Of a DNA stretch of 12,570 nt, positions 1-8,381 are shown piece by piece. The position numbers and the translations under genes were made by a program. Each line of letters opens with the position of its first letter. The stretch's first letter is position 1. The DNA is from Acidobacteriota bacterium (GTDB taxonomy: Bacteria > Acidobacteriota > UBA6911), in contig JAIRVC010000236.1 of NCBI GenBank assembly GCA_031254095.1, positions 1-12,570 of the forward strand, written 5' to 3'. The notes under the pieces are model-generated. The model was given only the letters and a program-made list of their open reading frames with translations, had not been told where the DNA came from and did no database searches.

Positions 1-209
1 AAAATGCTCATTTACCTCAAATGTAAACTCCGCTTTTGTCTCGGCCTCAAGCCTTGATTTTGGTGTTTTTAGAGGTTTCCTTCAAAGAACCTCGTTTCTT
101 TCGCGCAATTTTCGCGCAATTTGTGCCCGTTCGGAATATAAATCAAGTAAAATGTCCTTTTGTATGTCCGGAGAGGTTCACGACTGATTTTCAGGAGGCG
201 GCATAAATA
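1..209. other. Gene-free leader, possible divergent promoter region
   Basis: No convincing gene lies in this stretch. The sequence is more AT-rich than the genes that follow. On the minus strand a TTGAAG box (80-85) and a CAAAAT box (57-62) are separated by exactly 17 nt. Further left on the same strand an ATG at 11-9 is preceded by GAGG with a short, 3-nt spacer. This could be the promoter and first codons of a divergent gene lost at the window edge, but only about four codons are visible. On the plus strand TATAAA (137-142) could be a -10 element for the downstream genes, but no good -35 lies 16-18 nt before it. A tandem repeat at 99-121 is listed separately. Confidence 0.4.
99..121. repeat. 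Tandem 11-bp repeat, possible operator
   Basis: The 12-mer TTTCGCGCAATT occurs at 99-110 and again at 110-121, giving two copies with an 11-bp period, about one helical turn. It sits 89-111 nt before the start codon of the first gene and just upstream of a TATAAA box. Two same-face copies upstream of a purine-gene operon could bind a regulator, but the sequence does not match the E. coli PurR operator well. The function is inference. Confidence 0.35.
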
Positions 210-650
210 ATGATAAAAACAACGGATCATTTCAGTTTCTCCGTGAGCGATATGGAAGCGGCGCTTGATTTTTTTTGTAACGCGTTGGGGTTGGAGGCGT
301 CTCCCATTGAAGATGTCGCCGCCGAAAATGTCCGCAAAATAGTGGGATTTCCCGACGCCCGGCTGCGAATTTCCATGGTGAATATCCCTGGCGGCAACAG
401 AATTGAACTGATTCAATATGTTAGCCCCCGGGGGACGCCCGTGGATTCCGCTACGTGTAATCCCGGCGCGGCGCACATTGCTTTTCAGGTTGACGACATC
501 GAAAAAATGTACAAAGACCTCTCTGTAAAAGGAATCAGATTTATCAATCCACCGGAGTGGGGACCGGGCCCCGGCGGAACCGGAAAATGGGGCGTTTCCT
601 ATCTGAAGGGCCCGGATGGCCTGACGGTGGAAATCATGGAAAAGAAGTAG
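210..650 (+). CDS. VOC (glyoxalase/bleomycin-resistance) family metalloprotein
   Basis: This 146-residue protein has the vicinal-oxygen-chelate fold pattern of two beta-alpha-beta-beta-beta modules. The first begins at DHFSFSVSD (6-14) and the second at GAAHIAFQVDDIE (87-98). Four residues sit where VOC enzymes bind their metal: H7, E66 (in RIELIQY), H89 and E141 (in GLTVEIMEK). This is the ligand set of glyoxalase I and methylmalonyl-CoA epimerase relatives, so a divalent-metal lyase or isomerase is likely, but the substrate cannot be read from the sequence. The ATG has a strong AGGAGG (193-198), 11 nt upstream. The stop lies 2 nt before purSL, so the two are surely cotranscribed. The family also includes dioxygenases and resistance proteins. 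No role in purine synthesis is established. Confidence 0.88.
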   Translation: MIKTTDHFSFSVSDMEAALDFFCNALGLEASPIEDVAAENVRKIVGFPDARLRISMVNIPGGNRIELIQYVSPRGTPVDSATCNPGAAHIAFQVDDIEKMYKDLSVKGIRFINPPEWGPGPGGTGKWGVSYLKGPDGLTVEIMEKK

Positions 651-652
651 TT

Positions 653-3646
653 ATGGCCCATCGCATTGAAATTGGATTGAAACGCGGAATTAAAGACGCG
701 CGTGGACGTGCCGTGGCGGCCCGCGCGCGCCGTTTTTTGCGCCTCAATGTTGGAACCTGCCGGACAAGGGACGTTTACAAGCTCGACGCAGCCCTTTCTC
801 CAGACGAACTCGAACTGGCGAGAAAGGCTTTTACTGACCCTGTTACATCGCGGTCGGCCGTGGGGCGTCTCGCGCCGCCGGTTTTCGACTGGATGGTTGA
901 AGTCGGCTTTAAACCGGGCGTGACCGACAATGTGGGCGCGACGGCGCGCGTGGTGGCAAGGGACGCGCTCGACCGGCCGCTCCAGCCGGACGAGGCGGTT
1001 TATACCTCCATACAGTATTTCTTTCACGGCGGAAAACTGAGCCGCGGCGATGTCGATCATATCGCTGGCGATCTTCTGGCCAACCCGCTGATTCAAACGA
1101 TCAATATTTTTTCATACGGCGAATGGGCGAAATCGTCCGTAGACGAAACGGTTCCCGCAATCCGTGAAAAAACCGATATCCGGGTTGGAACTTACGATCT
1201 CGGCGGCGGCGACGAAGATTTGATGCGCATCAGCCGCGAGGGCATTCTCTCGCTGAGCGTTGAGGAGATGCGCGCGATCCGCGATTTTTTTGCGTCGGAC
1301 GAGGCGCGGCGCGCGCGGACGGCTCTCGGCCTGCCGGAAAACCCGACCGACGTGGAACTGGAATGTATCGCGCAGACGGGGTCCGAACACTGCAAGCACA
1401 AAATATTCGCGGCGCTTGTTCATTACGTGGATGAGGAAACCGGCAGAGAGGAATGGATCGATTCGCTGTTTAAAACCTGCATCCGGGACGCGACGGCGAA
1501 GATAGGAAAAGAAATCGACTGGCTTGTATCGGTTTTCAGCGACAACGCCGGCGTCATACGCTTTAACGAACGCTACAATCTCGTCTACAAAGTCGAAACG
1601 CACAATTCTCCTTCGGCGCTTGATCCTTACGGCGGAGCCATTACCGGCATTGTCGGAGTGAACCGCGACCCGATGGGAACCGGCATGGGCGGCGAACTCC
1701 TTGCCAACGTCTGGGGATACTGCCTGGGTTCTCCGTTTTATGACGGCAATCTTCCGGAAGGATTGATGCACCCGAGGCGCATCCGCGACGGCGTGCATCA
1801 GGGCGTCATCGACGGCGGCAACCAGAGCGGTATTCCATGGACACGTGGCTTTGAGCGCTTTGACGAACGCTATATCGGAAAACCGCTGGTCTATTGCGGC
1901 ACCGTCGGCCTCCTGCCGCGTCTTGTAACCGGCCGTCCTTCGGAACGCAAGGAGATTATGCCGGGCGATGTGATCGTGATGTGCGGCGGGCGCATCGGCA
2001 AAGACGGCATTCACGGCGCGACGTTTTCGTCGGAAGAGCTGCGCGGAGAATCTCCGGCGCAGGCTGTGCAGATCGGCGACCCGATCACTCAGCGCAACAT
2101 GTATGAATTTCTGATTGAGGCGCGCGATCTGGGACTTTATCGCGCCCTGACCGACAACGGAGCGGGAGGGCTGAGTTCTTCCGTCGGTGAAATGAGCCGC
2201 GAAAGCGGCGGCGCGGATATTGACCTTGCCAAAGCGCCGCTTAAATACGAAGGTTTGCAGCCCTGGGAAATTTTCCTTTCGGAAGCGCAGGAGCGCATGT
2301 CGCTGGCCGTTCAGCCGGAAAAACTTGAAACGTTTCTTGCACTGGCCGCGCGGCGCGAGGTCGAGGCAGCGGCGCTTGGAACTTTTACGGCGAGCGGCGC
2401 GTTGACGGTGCGCTACGGCGAACGCGTAGTGGCGCATCTTGATTTGAAGTTTTTGCATGAAGGCTGCCCGCGTATGACGATTGAGGCGCACTGGAAGCCG
2501 CCGCGGATCGCGCCGCCCAAAATGCCGCGCAAAGGTTCACGCTCACGGACTTTGCTGAAATTGCTCGCTTCGTTGAACGTCTGCTCGAAAGAATTTAAAT
2601 CGCGGCAATACGACGGTGAAGTGAAGGGGCTCAGCGTAGTGAAGCCTTTCGTCGGCGTTTACAGCGATGTTCCCTCCGACGCGACCGTTATGATGGTGAA
2701 GCACGGCTGCCGCGAAGGAATTGTTCTGGCAGAGGGGATCAATCCGTTTTATTCGGATATAGACACGTATGACATGATGGCGAGCGTAATTGACGAAGCC
2801 GTGCGCCGCGTCGTCAGCGCGGGCGGGCGTCTGGACAGGATTGCCGGGCTCGATAATTTCTGCTGGCCCGATCCGGTGCTTTCCGAAAAAACGCCCGACG
2901 GCCCCTACAAAATGGCGCAGCTCGTGCGGGCAAACAAGGCTCTTTACGATGTGACGACGGCTTACAGGGTTCCCGCGATTTCAGGCAAAGACAGCATGAA
3001 AAACGATTCTGTGCGCGGCGGGCGCAAAATTTCGATTCCGCCGACGGTGCTGTTTTCAGCCATCGGCAAAATCGACGACATCGGGCGCGCCGTAACGATG
3101 TATTACAAAAAGCCGGGCGACCTGATTTATGTAATCGGCGTGACGAACAACGAAACCGGCGGATCGGAATTTTTCCGGATGCTGGCTCGAGACGAAGGAA
3201 ATCCAATGTCCTGCGGCGGGCGGGCGCCTTCGCTCGATATTCCGTCGGCGCTTGCGCTTTACCGTGCGATGAACGCCGCGACCGAACGGGAAATTCTTCA
3301 TTCGTCGCATACGCCGACGCTTGGCGGGCTTTCGGCGGCCTTCGCGCTTTCGGCGATCGGCGGCGATCTTGGCGCGGATATCGACCTCGCGCTCGTTGGC
3401 TGCGAGGGAAATCTTTCGGACGACGAAAAACTTTTTTCAGAATCAAACAGCCGGTTTGTAGTGACATGCGATCCAAAAAACGCGCCTCTGCTTGAGGAGA
3501 TTTTCCGCGGCCTCTGCGCGGTTCGCGTCGGCATGGTCACGGAGGAGCGCCGCGTGCGTGTCGCCGGAGCGGGCGGCCGTGAACTGATAAATGTGGAAAT
3601 CGACGCGCTCCGGCGCGCGTTTAAGGGAACCCTGTATGGCGTCTAA
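653..3646 (+). CDS. purL: Phosphoribosylformylglycinamidine synthase, fused PurS-PurL subunit
   Basis: This 997-residue protein catalyses the ATP-dependent amidation of FGAR to FGAM, the fourth step of de novo purine synthesis, using ammonia from PurQ. Residues about 1-160 form a PurS-like region (FKPGVTDNVGATA at 86-98), followed by a linker and two AIR-synthase-type halves. Family motifs are QTGSEHCKHKIF (241-252), KVETHNSPSALDPYGGA (313-329), an ANVWGY stretch near 351 and SGKDSMKND from 777 in the second half. The length fits the PurSL class with a separate glutaminase and is well short of the roughly 1,300-residue single-chain PurL. The ATG at 653 is chosen because it follows the VOC stop by 2 nt and has a purine-rich AAAAGAAG 5 nt upstream; an in-frame ATG at 557 would overlap the upstream gene. 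The usual tryptophan of the TWSEHC motif is glycine here (codon GGG). Confidence 0.95.
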   Translation: MAHRIEIGLKRGIKDARGRAVAARARRFLRLNVGTCRTRDVYKLDAALSPDELELARKAFTDPVTSRSAVGRLAPPVFDWMVEVGFKPGVTDNVGATARVVARDALDRPLQPDEAVYTSIQYFFHGGKLSRGDVDHIAGDLLANPLIQTINIFSYGEWAKSSVDETVPAIREKTDIRVGTYDLGGGDEDLMRISREGILSLSVEEMRAIRDFFASDEARRARTALGLPENPTDVELECIAQTGSEHCKHKIFAALVHYVDEETGREEWIDSLFKTCIRDATAKIGKEIDWLVSVFSDNAGVIRFNERYNLVYKVETHNSPSALDPYGGAITGIVGVNRDPMGTGMGGELLANVWGYCLGSPFYDGNLPEGLMHPRRIRDGVHQGVIDGGNQSGIPWTRGFERFDERYIGKPLVYCGTVGLLPRLVTGRPSERKEIMPGDVIVMCGGRIGKDGIHGATFSSEELRGESPAQAVQIGDPITQRNMYEFLIEARDLGLYRALTDNGAGGLSSSVGEMSRESGGADIDLAKAPLKYEGLQPWEIFLSEAQERMSLAVQPEKLETFLALAARREVEAAALGTFTASGALTVRYGERVVAHLDLKFLHEGCPRMTIEAHWKPPRIAPPKMPRKGSRSRTLLKLLASLNVCSKEFKSRQYDGEVKGLSVVKPFVGVYSDVPSDATVMMVKHGCREGIVLAEGINPFYSDIDTYDMMASVIDEAVRRVVSAGGRLDRIAGLDNFCWPDPVLSEKTPDGPYKMAQLVRANKALYDVTTAYRVPAISGKDSMKNDSVRGGRKISIPPTVLFSAIGKIDDIGRAVTMYYKKPGDLIYVIGVTNNETGGSEFFRMLARDEGNPMSCGGRAPSLDIPSALALYRAMNAATEREILHSSHTPTLGGLSAAFALSAIGGDLGADIDLALVGCEGNLSDDEKLFSESNSRFVVTCDPKNAPLLEEIFRGLCAVRVGMVTEERRVRVAGAGGRELINVEIDALRRAFKGTLYGV

Positions 3647-4442
3647 TGTTTCCGTGCTGATTATTACCGGTTATGGCCTGAACTGTGAAGCCGAGTCTTC
3701 CGCGGCGTGGGAAATGGCGGGAGCGCGCGCGGAGCGCGTACATTTCAGCGATCTTGTCGGGCGTCCCGCTCGCCTTGGCGATTACGCGGCGCTGATGTTT
3801 ATAGGAGGTTTTTCCTACGGCGATCACATGACGTCCGGCCATGTTTTCGCGCTGCGCGTCCGCCGCCGCCTGGGCGCGGAACTTGAGAAATTCATCAAGG
3901 CGGGCAAGCTGATTCTGGGCGTTTGCAACGGTTTTCAGATTATGGTCAAGCTGGGCCTCCTGCCGGGACTGGACGGAGAATACTTCACCCAGAAGCTTTC
4001 AATAATGCAGAACGACTGCGGAACGTTTCAGAACCGTTGGGCGCCGCTCCGCTTTGAGCCGTCTTCGCCCTGCGTTTTCACAAAAGGGCTCGGTCATTTT
4101 TCGCTTCCTGTTCGGCACGGCGAAGGAAAGGTGTTTACTCCGGACAGGAAACTGCTGGAACGTATGGAGGCGCTTGGATGCGTCCCCTGCCGTTACGCCG
4201 ATCCGTCAACAGGCGAGGCGACGCGGGAATTTCCATGGAATCCAAATGGGGCGCTGAACGCCATCGCCGGTTTATGCGACCCGACCGGGCGCGTCTTCGG
4301 CCTGATGCCTCATCCGGAAAGCTATCTTTATCCGGAAAATCATCCGCAATGGGAACTGCAGAAAATACGCGGCGAACTGCCGAAAGAAGGAAGCGGGCTG
4401 CTTCTGTTCCGCAACGCCGTCGAGCATCTGCGTAAATACTGA
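3636..4442 (+). CDS. purQ: Phosphoribosylformylglycinamidine synthase glutaminase subunit
   Basis: This 268-residue class I glutamine amidotransferase hydrolyses glutamine and channels ammonia to PurSL. Visible motifs are the N-terminal ITGYGLNCE (10-18), the oxyanion-region GGFSYGDH (57-64), the nucleophile elbow ILGVCNGFQ with catalytic C97, and GLMPHPE with catalytic H226 and E228. It is longer than the roughly 225-residue PurQ of Bacillus, which fits partners of fused PurSL. The ATG at 3636 overlaps the last 11 nt of purSL in another frame and has AAGGGA (3622-3627) at good distance, so translation is probably coupled and the two subunits balanced. Confidence 0.95.
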   Translation: MASNVSVLIITGYGLNCEAESSAAWEMAGARAERVHFSDLVGRPARLGDYAALMFIGGFSYGDHMTSGHVFALRVRRRLGAELEKFIKAGKLILGVCNGFQIMVKLGLLPGLDGEYFTQKLSIMQNDCGTFQNRWAPLRFEPSSPCVFTKGLGHFSLPVRHGEGKVFTPDRKLLERMEALGCVPCRYADPSTGEATREFPWNPNGALNAIAGLCDPTGRVFGLMPHPESYLYPENHPQWELQKIRGELPKEGSGLLLFRNAVEHLRKY

Positions 4443-4492
4443 TTATAGCTTTGAAGGCGCTCGGAAGGGCGCAGTCCAAGGGGGCATAAGGA

Positions 4493-5491
4493 GTGGCGCA
4501 GGCTCGAATTGCGGACGCTTCCGATCCGGAAGCCATCAGGGAAGCCGCGCGGATTATCCGCGAAGGAGGGCTGGTCGCTTTTCCTACCGAAACCGTTTAC
4601 GGGCTTGGAGCGTCGGCGGAAAACGAGGCCGCCGTTGCGCGCATATTCGAAGCGAAGCGGCGGCCGCGCATTGACCCGCTGATCGTACATGTCTCCGATA
4701 TGGAATCGGCGCGGCGTTATGGAGTTTTTCCGAACGCCGCCCTGCCCCTCATGGAACGCTTCTGGCCTGGCCCGCTGACTCTGGTTGCCGGTAAAACATC
4801 ACTTATTCCTTACATTGTCACGGCGGGACTTGATACTGTCGCCGTCCGTATTCCGGCGCATCCGGCGGCGCTTGCGCTGATTCGCGCCGCCAAAACCGCC
4901 ATCGCCGCGCCCAGCGCCAATCCGTTCGGCTATGTCAGTCCGACGGAAGCGGAACATGTGGCCGGGCAGCTCGGCGACACCGTTGATTTTATTCTTGACG
5001 GCGGCCCCTCGGCGATTGGCGTGGAATCCACCATCCTTTCCTTTGAAACGTCCGGCCCGGTTGTTTTGCGGGCCGGCGGAACGCCGGTCGAAGACTTGCA
5101 GGCTGTTCTTGGCCGGACTGACATTCAGATCGGATCCGTATTGCGTCCCAGCGTGCCGGGACAGATGAAGCGTCATTATTCAACCCGAACGCCGCTTGAA
5201 ATCAGGGAAATCTCCGAAAACTATAACGCCGCCGCAGCGCCGCGCGCGGGAAAGCAGGGGGAAAGAATCGGTCTTCTGACCCTGTCGCTTATGGAAGACG
5301 CCTCGCGGTATGCCGCCGTTGAAATCCTTTCGCCCGCCGGTGATGTGCGCGAAGCGGCGGCCGGACTCTTTCGGGCGCTGCGCCGGCTCGACGCTCTCGC
5401 GCTTGACCGCATTGTCGCCAGACCGGTTTCCGAAAAAGGACTTGGGCTGGCAATAATGGACCGCCTGCGCCGCTGCGCCGCCGGAGACTAA
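4493..5491 (+). CDS. L-threonylcarbamoyladenylate synthase, Sua5 type
   Basis: This 332-residue cytoplasmic enzyme makes threonylcarbamoyl-AMP from threonine, bicarbonate and ATP for t6A37 modification of ANN-decoding tRNAs. The catalytic TsaC/YrdC domain covers about residues 8-210, with GLVAFPTETVYGLG (26-39), KRRPRIDPLIVHV (55-67), FWPGPLTLV (90-98), APSANPFGYVSPTEAEHV (139-156) and GVESTI (176-181). The linker PGQMKRHYSTRTPL (222-235) leads into a C-terminal Sua5 domain (about 240-330), so this is the long Sua5/YwlC form rather than short TsaC. The start is GTG. Because AAGGAG directly abuts the GTG, the useful Shine-Dalgarno is more likely AAGGGGG (4478-4484), 8 nt away. It lies 50 nt after purQ with no terminator seen, so it is probably in the same transcript. 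Confidence 0.93.
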   Translation: MAQARIADASDPEAIREAARIIREGGLVAFPTETVYGLGASAENEAAVARIFEAKRRPRIDPLIVHVSDMESARRYGVFPNAALPLMERFWPGPLTLVAGKTSLIPYIVTAGLDTVAVRIPAHPAALALIRAAKTAIAAPSANPFGYVSPTEAEHVAGQLGDTVDFILDGGPSAIGVESTILSFETSGPVVLRAGGTPVEDLQAVLGRTDIQIGSVLRPSVPGQMKRHYSTRTPLEIREISENYNAAAAPRAGKQGERIGLLTLSLMEDASRYAAVEILSPAGDVREAAAGLFRALRRLDALALDRIVARPVSEKGLGLAIMDRLRRCAAGD

Positions 5492-5554
5492 TCCGGATAT
5501 TACGATTGGTTCTGCCGGGAAGACCATTGCGAGCAGTGATTTTAACGCCTGTTG

Positions 5555-6916
5555 TTACTCCAGGCTGTATTCGCGAATTTTGTCGTAAAGAAGCCGCCGG
5601 TTGATTTTAAGGATCTCGGCGGCGCGCGTGCGGTTGCCCGCGGCGGACGCAAGGGCGCGCTCAATCATACGGCGTTCAAGCCGCGCGACGGCGTCGTGCA
5701 GCCCTTCATCAAGAGAAACCGCGTCGAGAGGGTCTCCGGCTTCCGGATTTTCGGACAGCGACACATGTTCACGGCGTATGACGCCCGATCTGCTAAGAAT
5801 AAGCGCGCGCTCAAGACAGTGTTCCAGTTCACGCACATTGCCCGGCCACGTGCCGCCGGAAAGCAGCGCCATCGCGTCGTCCGTTATCGAGGCGGCGGGA
5901 AGCTTCAGGCGCGCGGCGGCTTGCCGTAGAAGAAATGCCGCAAGCTCCGGTATGTCTTCGCGCCGCTCGCGCAAAGGCGGAATGGATACCGTTACCACAT
6001 TCAGGCGATAATACAGGTCTTCACGGAAACGCCCGTCGTGTACGGCCGTTTCGAGGTCGCAGTTTGTCGCCGCCAGAACGCGGACATCGAGCGGAATAGT
6101 AATATTCGATCCAAGCCTTTCGATACTGTGATCCTGCAATACGCGCAAAAGTTTTGCCTGCGTGGATGGAGGCAATTCGCCGATTTCGTCAAGAAAAAGC
6201 GTGCCTCCGGCGGCGTATTCAAATTTTCCGATACGGCGCTGCGCCGCGCCGGTGAAAGCGCCGCGCTCATGGCCGAACATTTCCGCCTCAAGCAGAGTTT
6301 CCGGAATAGACGCGCAATTGACCTTTACAAGCTTGCGTCCGCCGCGGCGGCTGTGCCTGTGAATGGCCCGCGCGACGGCCTCTTTACCCGTTCCCGATTC
6401 GCCGCGTATCAGCACCGTAGAATCCGTTGCTGAAACCTGCCCCACGAGCTTGTAAAGTTTCTGCATGGCGGGGCTGTCGCCGATGATCTCCGCGCCCTGC
6501 CAGGAATCCTCTTCGCGGCGGTAAGCTTCGAGTTCGCCGGCCCGGCGGCGGTTTTCAATTGCCCGGCCAAGCTGTATAAGCAATTCATCAAAGTTGAGAG
6601 GTTTTGTCAGATAATCGAAAGCCCCAAGCGCCATTGCCTCTATCGCCGCGGCGCTGTTTCCATAGGCCGTCATGATGAGAACAGCGGGCGGCGAAGGCAT
6701 TTCCCTGATTTCACGCAGCAGGGTGAGGCCGTCCTTGCGCGGCATCCGTATGTCGAGAACGGCGGCTTCCACTGCTGATTGCTCCAGCAGTTCCGCCGCT
6801 TCCACGCCGTCGGCCGCCGCGATAACGCGGTATCCCTCGTCTTCCAGCAGGGCGCGAAGGGCTTCCCGCGCCTGCGTTTCATCTTCGGCGATCAAAACGG
6901 ATGCTTTAAGCGGCAT
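5555..6916 (-). CDS. NtrC-type sigma-54-dependent response regulator
   Basis: This 453-residue protein has the full NtrC architecture. The receiver domain (about 5-120) carries the acidic pair E11/D12, phospho-acceptor D55 in AVLDIRMP, T83 and K105. The AAA+ domain (about 143-330) has Walker A GESGTGKE (172-179), the sigma-54 contact loop GAFTGA (219-224) and Walker B TLFLDE (239-244). A Fis-type helix-turn-helix lies at about 412-450 (GNRTRAAEILKINRRLLYDKI). The ATG at 6916 is chosen because the receiver fold begins right after it and AAAGGA lies 9 nt upstream. It overlaps the kinase stop by 11 nt, so the two are a cognate pair. When phosphorylated it should remodel sigma-54 polymerase at -24/-12 promoters. 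One such promoter heads its own operon (9902-9916), which suggests autoregulation. It is the last gene of the operon; no clear terminator follows. Confidence 0.95.
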   Translation of the reverse strand: MPLKASVLIAEDETQAREALRALLEDEGYRVIAAADGVEAAELLEQSAVEAAVLDIRMPRKDGLTLLREIREMPSPPAVLIMTAYGNSAAAIEAMALGAFDYLTKPLNFDELLIQLGRAIENRRRAGELEAYRREEDSWQGAEIIGDSPAMQKLYKLVGQVSATDSTVLIRGESGTGKEAVARAIHRHSRRGGRKLVKVNCASIPETLLEAEMFGHERGAFTGAAQRRIGKFEYAAGGTLFLDEIGELPPSTQAKLLRVLQDHSIERLGSNITIPLDVRVLAATNCDLETAVHDGRFREDLYYRLNVVTVSIPPLRERREDIPELAAFLLRQAAARLKLPAASITDDAMALLSGGTWPGNVRELEHCLERALILSRSGVIRREHVSLSENPEAGDPLDAVSLDEGLHDAVARLERRMIERALASAAGNRTRAAEILKINRRLLYDKIREYSLE

Positions 6917-8375
6917 CGGCAGATGTCCTTTCAATCGGCAGAAACAGAGAAAAAGTCGTTCCCGCTTCTTCGGATTCAAATTCAAGCCGTCCGCCGTGAT
7001 TCATCGTGATTTCGCGGGAGACGGCGAGTCCAAGACCGTTTCCTTCCGGTTTCGTCGTATAGTATGCGTCAAAAATATGCGGCCGTACATCGTCCGGAAT
7101 GCGCACTCCCTCATCCGTGATATTTATCCTGACGTAAGGCGGCGCGGCCTCAGCAGATATTGCCACCGTTCCGGCGTCAACCGAGGCTTCAATTGCGTTC
7201 AGCAGCAGATTTATCAATACCTGCACGATCTGCTGTCCGTCTATGTCGGCGAAAAGTTCCGTTTCGGGAAAACGTGTTTCCATGCGGATGTTTTTCTTCC
7301 GCGCCTGATCCTGCACCATCCGCATGGCCTGCTGAACGATAGGCGCGATTTCCTGCGGACGGCGGCTTGTCATGGACGGACGCCCGAATGCCAGCAGCCG
7401 GCCGACAATGGCGTCAAGGCGGTCGATTTCCTCAAGGCATTCCGTGACCTCGCTTGAAACGGCGACTCCCTTTTTCAGGCGGCGTTCCAGCAGTTGCAAA
7501 GTGAGCTTGATGGAGTTTAAAGGATTTCGCACCTCGTGCGCGACGCCGCTGACCACTTTACCCAGCGCCGCCAGCCTGTCCTGCTGCCGGAGCTTCTCTT
7601 CAAGAGCCATGCGGCGTTCGGCCATGCTGTTGATGTCGAGCGCCACCAGCCCGAGGTCGCCACGGACGGCGGGCAGACGGAAAGAAAAATCGGTTTCCAG
7701 CCGGTGCAGTCCGCCCTGAATCGCCCTGATTCCGGAATGAAGCCTGTACCATATTGAGATGATGCCGCCGACGCCGAGAAGGCTTGAAAATACCAGCGCC
7801 GCCAAAAGCCAGTGGTTTGCGTCGATCAGCGGGTAGCGCGACGCGGGCGCGCGATACAGCGTCCAGGCGACGATTTCGTCGCTTGCGGCCGCCGCGCCGA
7901 CAATCAGTTCGTTGCCGAGCCAGTTTGAATATGTGACGGGTTCGCCTGCCATGCTCGCCTGTTCCGCGAGAAGTTGAATGACTTCTGTATCCGTGTCCGT
8001 AATGGCCGCCTCTTCGGGCGTTGCGTTGGGAAACGAATATCCCGTAATTCGCACCTCTTTGGTGAGAAACATGCCGCCTTTGATTTCAGGATATGCCATA
8101 AGGACGGTGGAGGTAATCCCTTTTAGAGAGGTATCCTGCGCGTACGCTGGCAACTCATGCAAAAGATCGTCCGTATAGTCGATCCTGTCCTGATATTGCT
8201 TGAGAATCTCAAGGCAGGCGGCGGTGCAGCGCCGCCGCGCGTCGCCGAGGAGCCGTCCTTCCGTTGCGAATACCGCGTCCCTGATAATCAGCGTCGCCAG
8301 CGCGAACACCGCCAGCGCGGCCGCGCCGATGATGAAAGCCTGTGACCGGAAGCTTACGGGAGCGGGCAGACGCAT
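6906..8375 (-). CDS. Membrane sensor histidine kinase, partner of the NtrC-type regulator
   Basis: This 489-residue kinase has a membrane helix at about 13-31, an extracytoplasmic sensor region (32-188) of no recognised family, a second helix at about 189-209, a HAMP-like stretch (210-262), then a HisKA dimerisation helix with H280 in GVAHEVRNPLNSIK. The HATPase_c domain shows an N box (INLLLNAIEAS, N393), a G1 box and a G2 box (GNGLGLAVSREI, 445-456). The G1 box reads DEGVRIPDD (421-429), where the usual pattern is DxGxGI, so R425 replaces the second glycine. The ATG at 8375 follows the upstream stop by 6 nt and has only a weak AAAAGA, which suggests translational coupling. The HEVRNPL motif is typical of NtrB-like kinases that pair with sigma-54 activators. 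Confidence 0.93.
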   Translation of the reverse strand: MRLPAPVSFRSQAFIIGAAALAVFALATLIIRDAVFATEGRLLGDARRRCTAACLEILKQYQDRIDYTDDLLHELPAYAQDTSLKGITSTVLMAYPEIKGGMFLTKEVRITGYSFPNATPEEAAITDTDTEVIQLLAEQASMAGEPVTYSNWLGNELIVGAAAASDEIVAWTLYRAPASRYPLIDANHWLLAALVFSSLLGVGGIISIWYRLHSGIRAIQGGLHRLETDFSFRLPAVRGDLGLVALDINSMAERRMALEEKLRQQDRLAALGKVVSGVAHEVRNPLNSIKLTLQLLERRLKKGVAVSSEVTECLEEIDRLDAIVGRLLAFGRPSMTSRRPQEIAPIVQQAMRMVQDQARKKNIRMETRFPETELFADIDGQQIVQVLINLLLNAIEASVDAGTVAISAEAAPPYVRINITDEGVRIPDDVRPHIFDAYYTTKPEGNGLGLAVSREITMNHGGRLEFESEEAGTTFSLFLPIERTSADAA

Positions 8376-8381
8376 ATTCTT

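Noticed and set aside
115..129. GCAATTTGTGCCC read on the minus strand as a sigma-54 promoter (GGGCACAAATTGC)
   Set aside because: GG and GC are 8 nt apart, not 10, so the essential spacing is wrong.
69..476. 135-residue minus-strand open frame opposite the VOC gene
   Set aside because: The opposing VOC frame has intact metal ligands and a strong ribosome site; this frame has no family features and is a shadow.
1112..2491. 459-residue minus-strand open frame inside purSL
   Set aside because: It lies opposite an unmistakable PurL sequence, is rich in Arg/Ala/His and matches no family. Long antisense frames are common in GC-rich genes.
4443..4492. GGCGC...GCGC hairpin between purQ and the Sua5 gene as terminator or attenuator
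   Set aside because: The stem is only 4-5 bp and no T-run follows; the 50-nt gap is ordinary for an operon.
5492..5554. Possible bidirectional terminator between the convergent Sua5 and regulator genes
   Set aside because: No stem longer than about 4 bp with a following T-run could be found on either strand.
6672..7457. 261-residue plus-strand open frame opposite the regulator and kinase
   Set aside because: Low-complexity Ser/Arg composition with no recognised motifs; both minus-strand genes it overlaps have full domain signatures.
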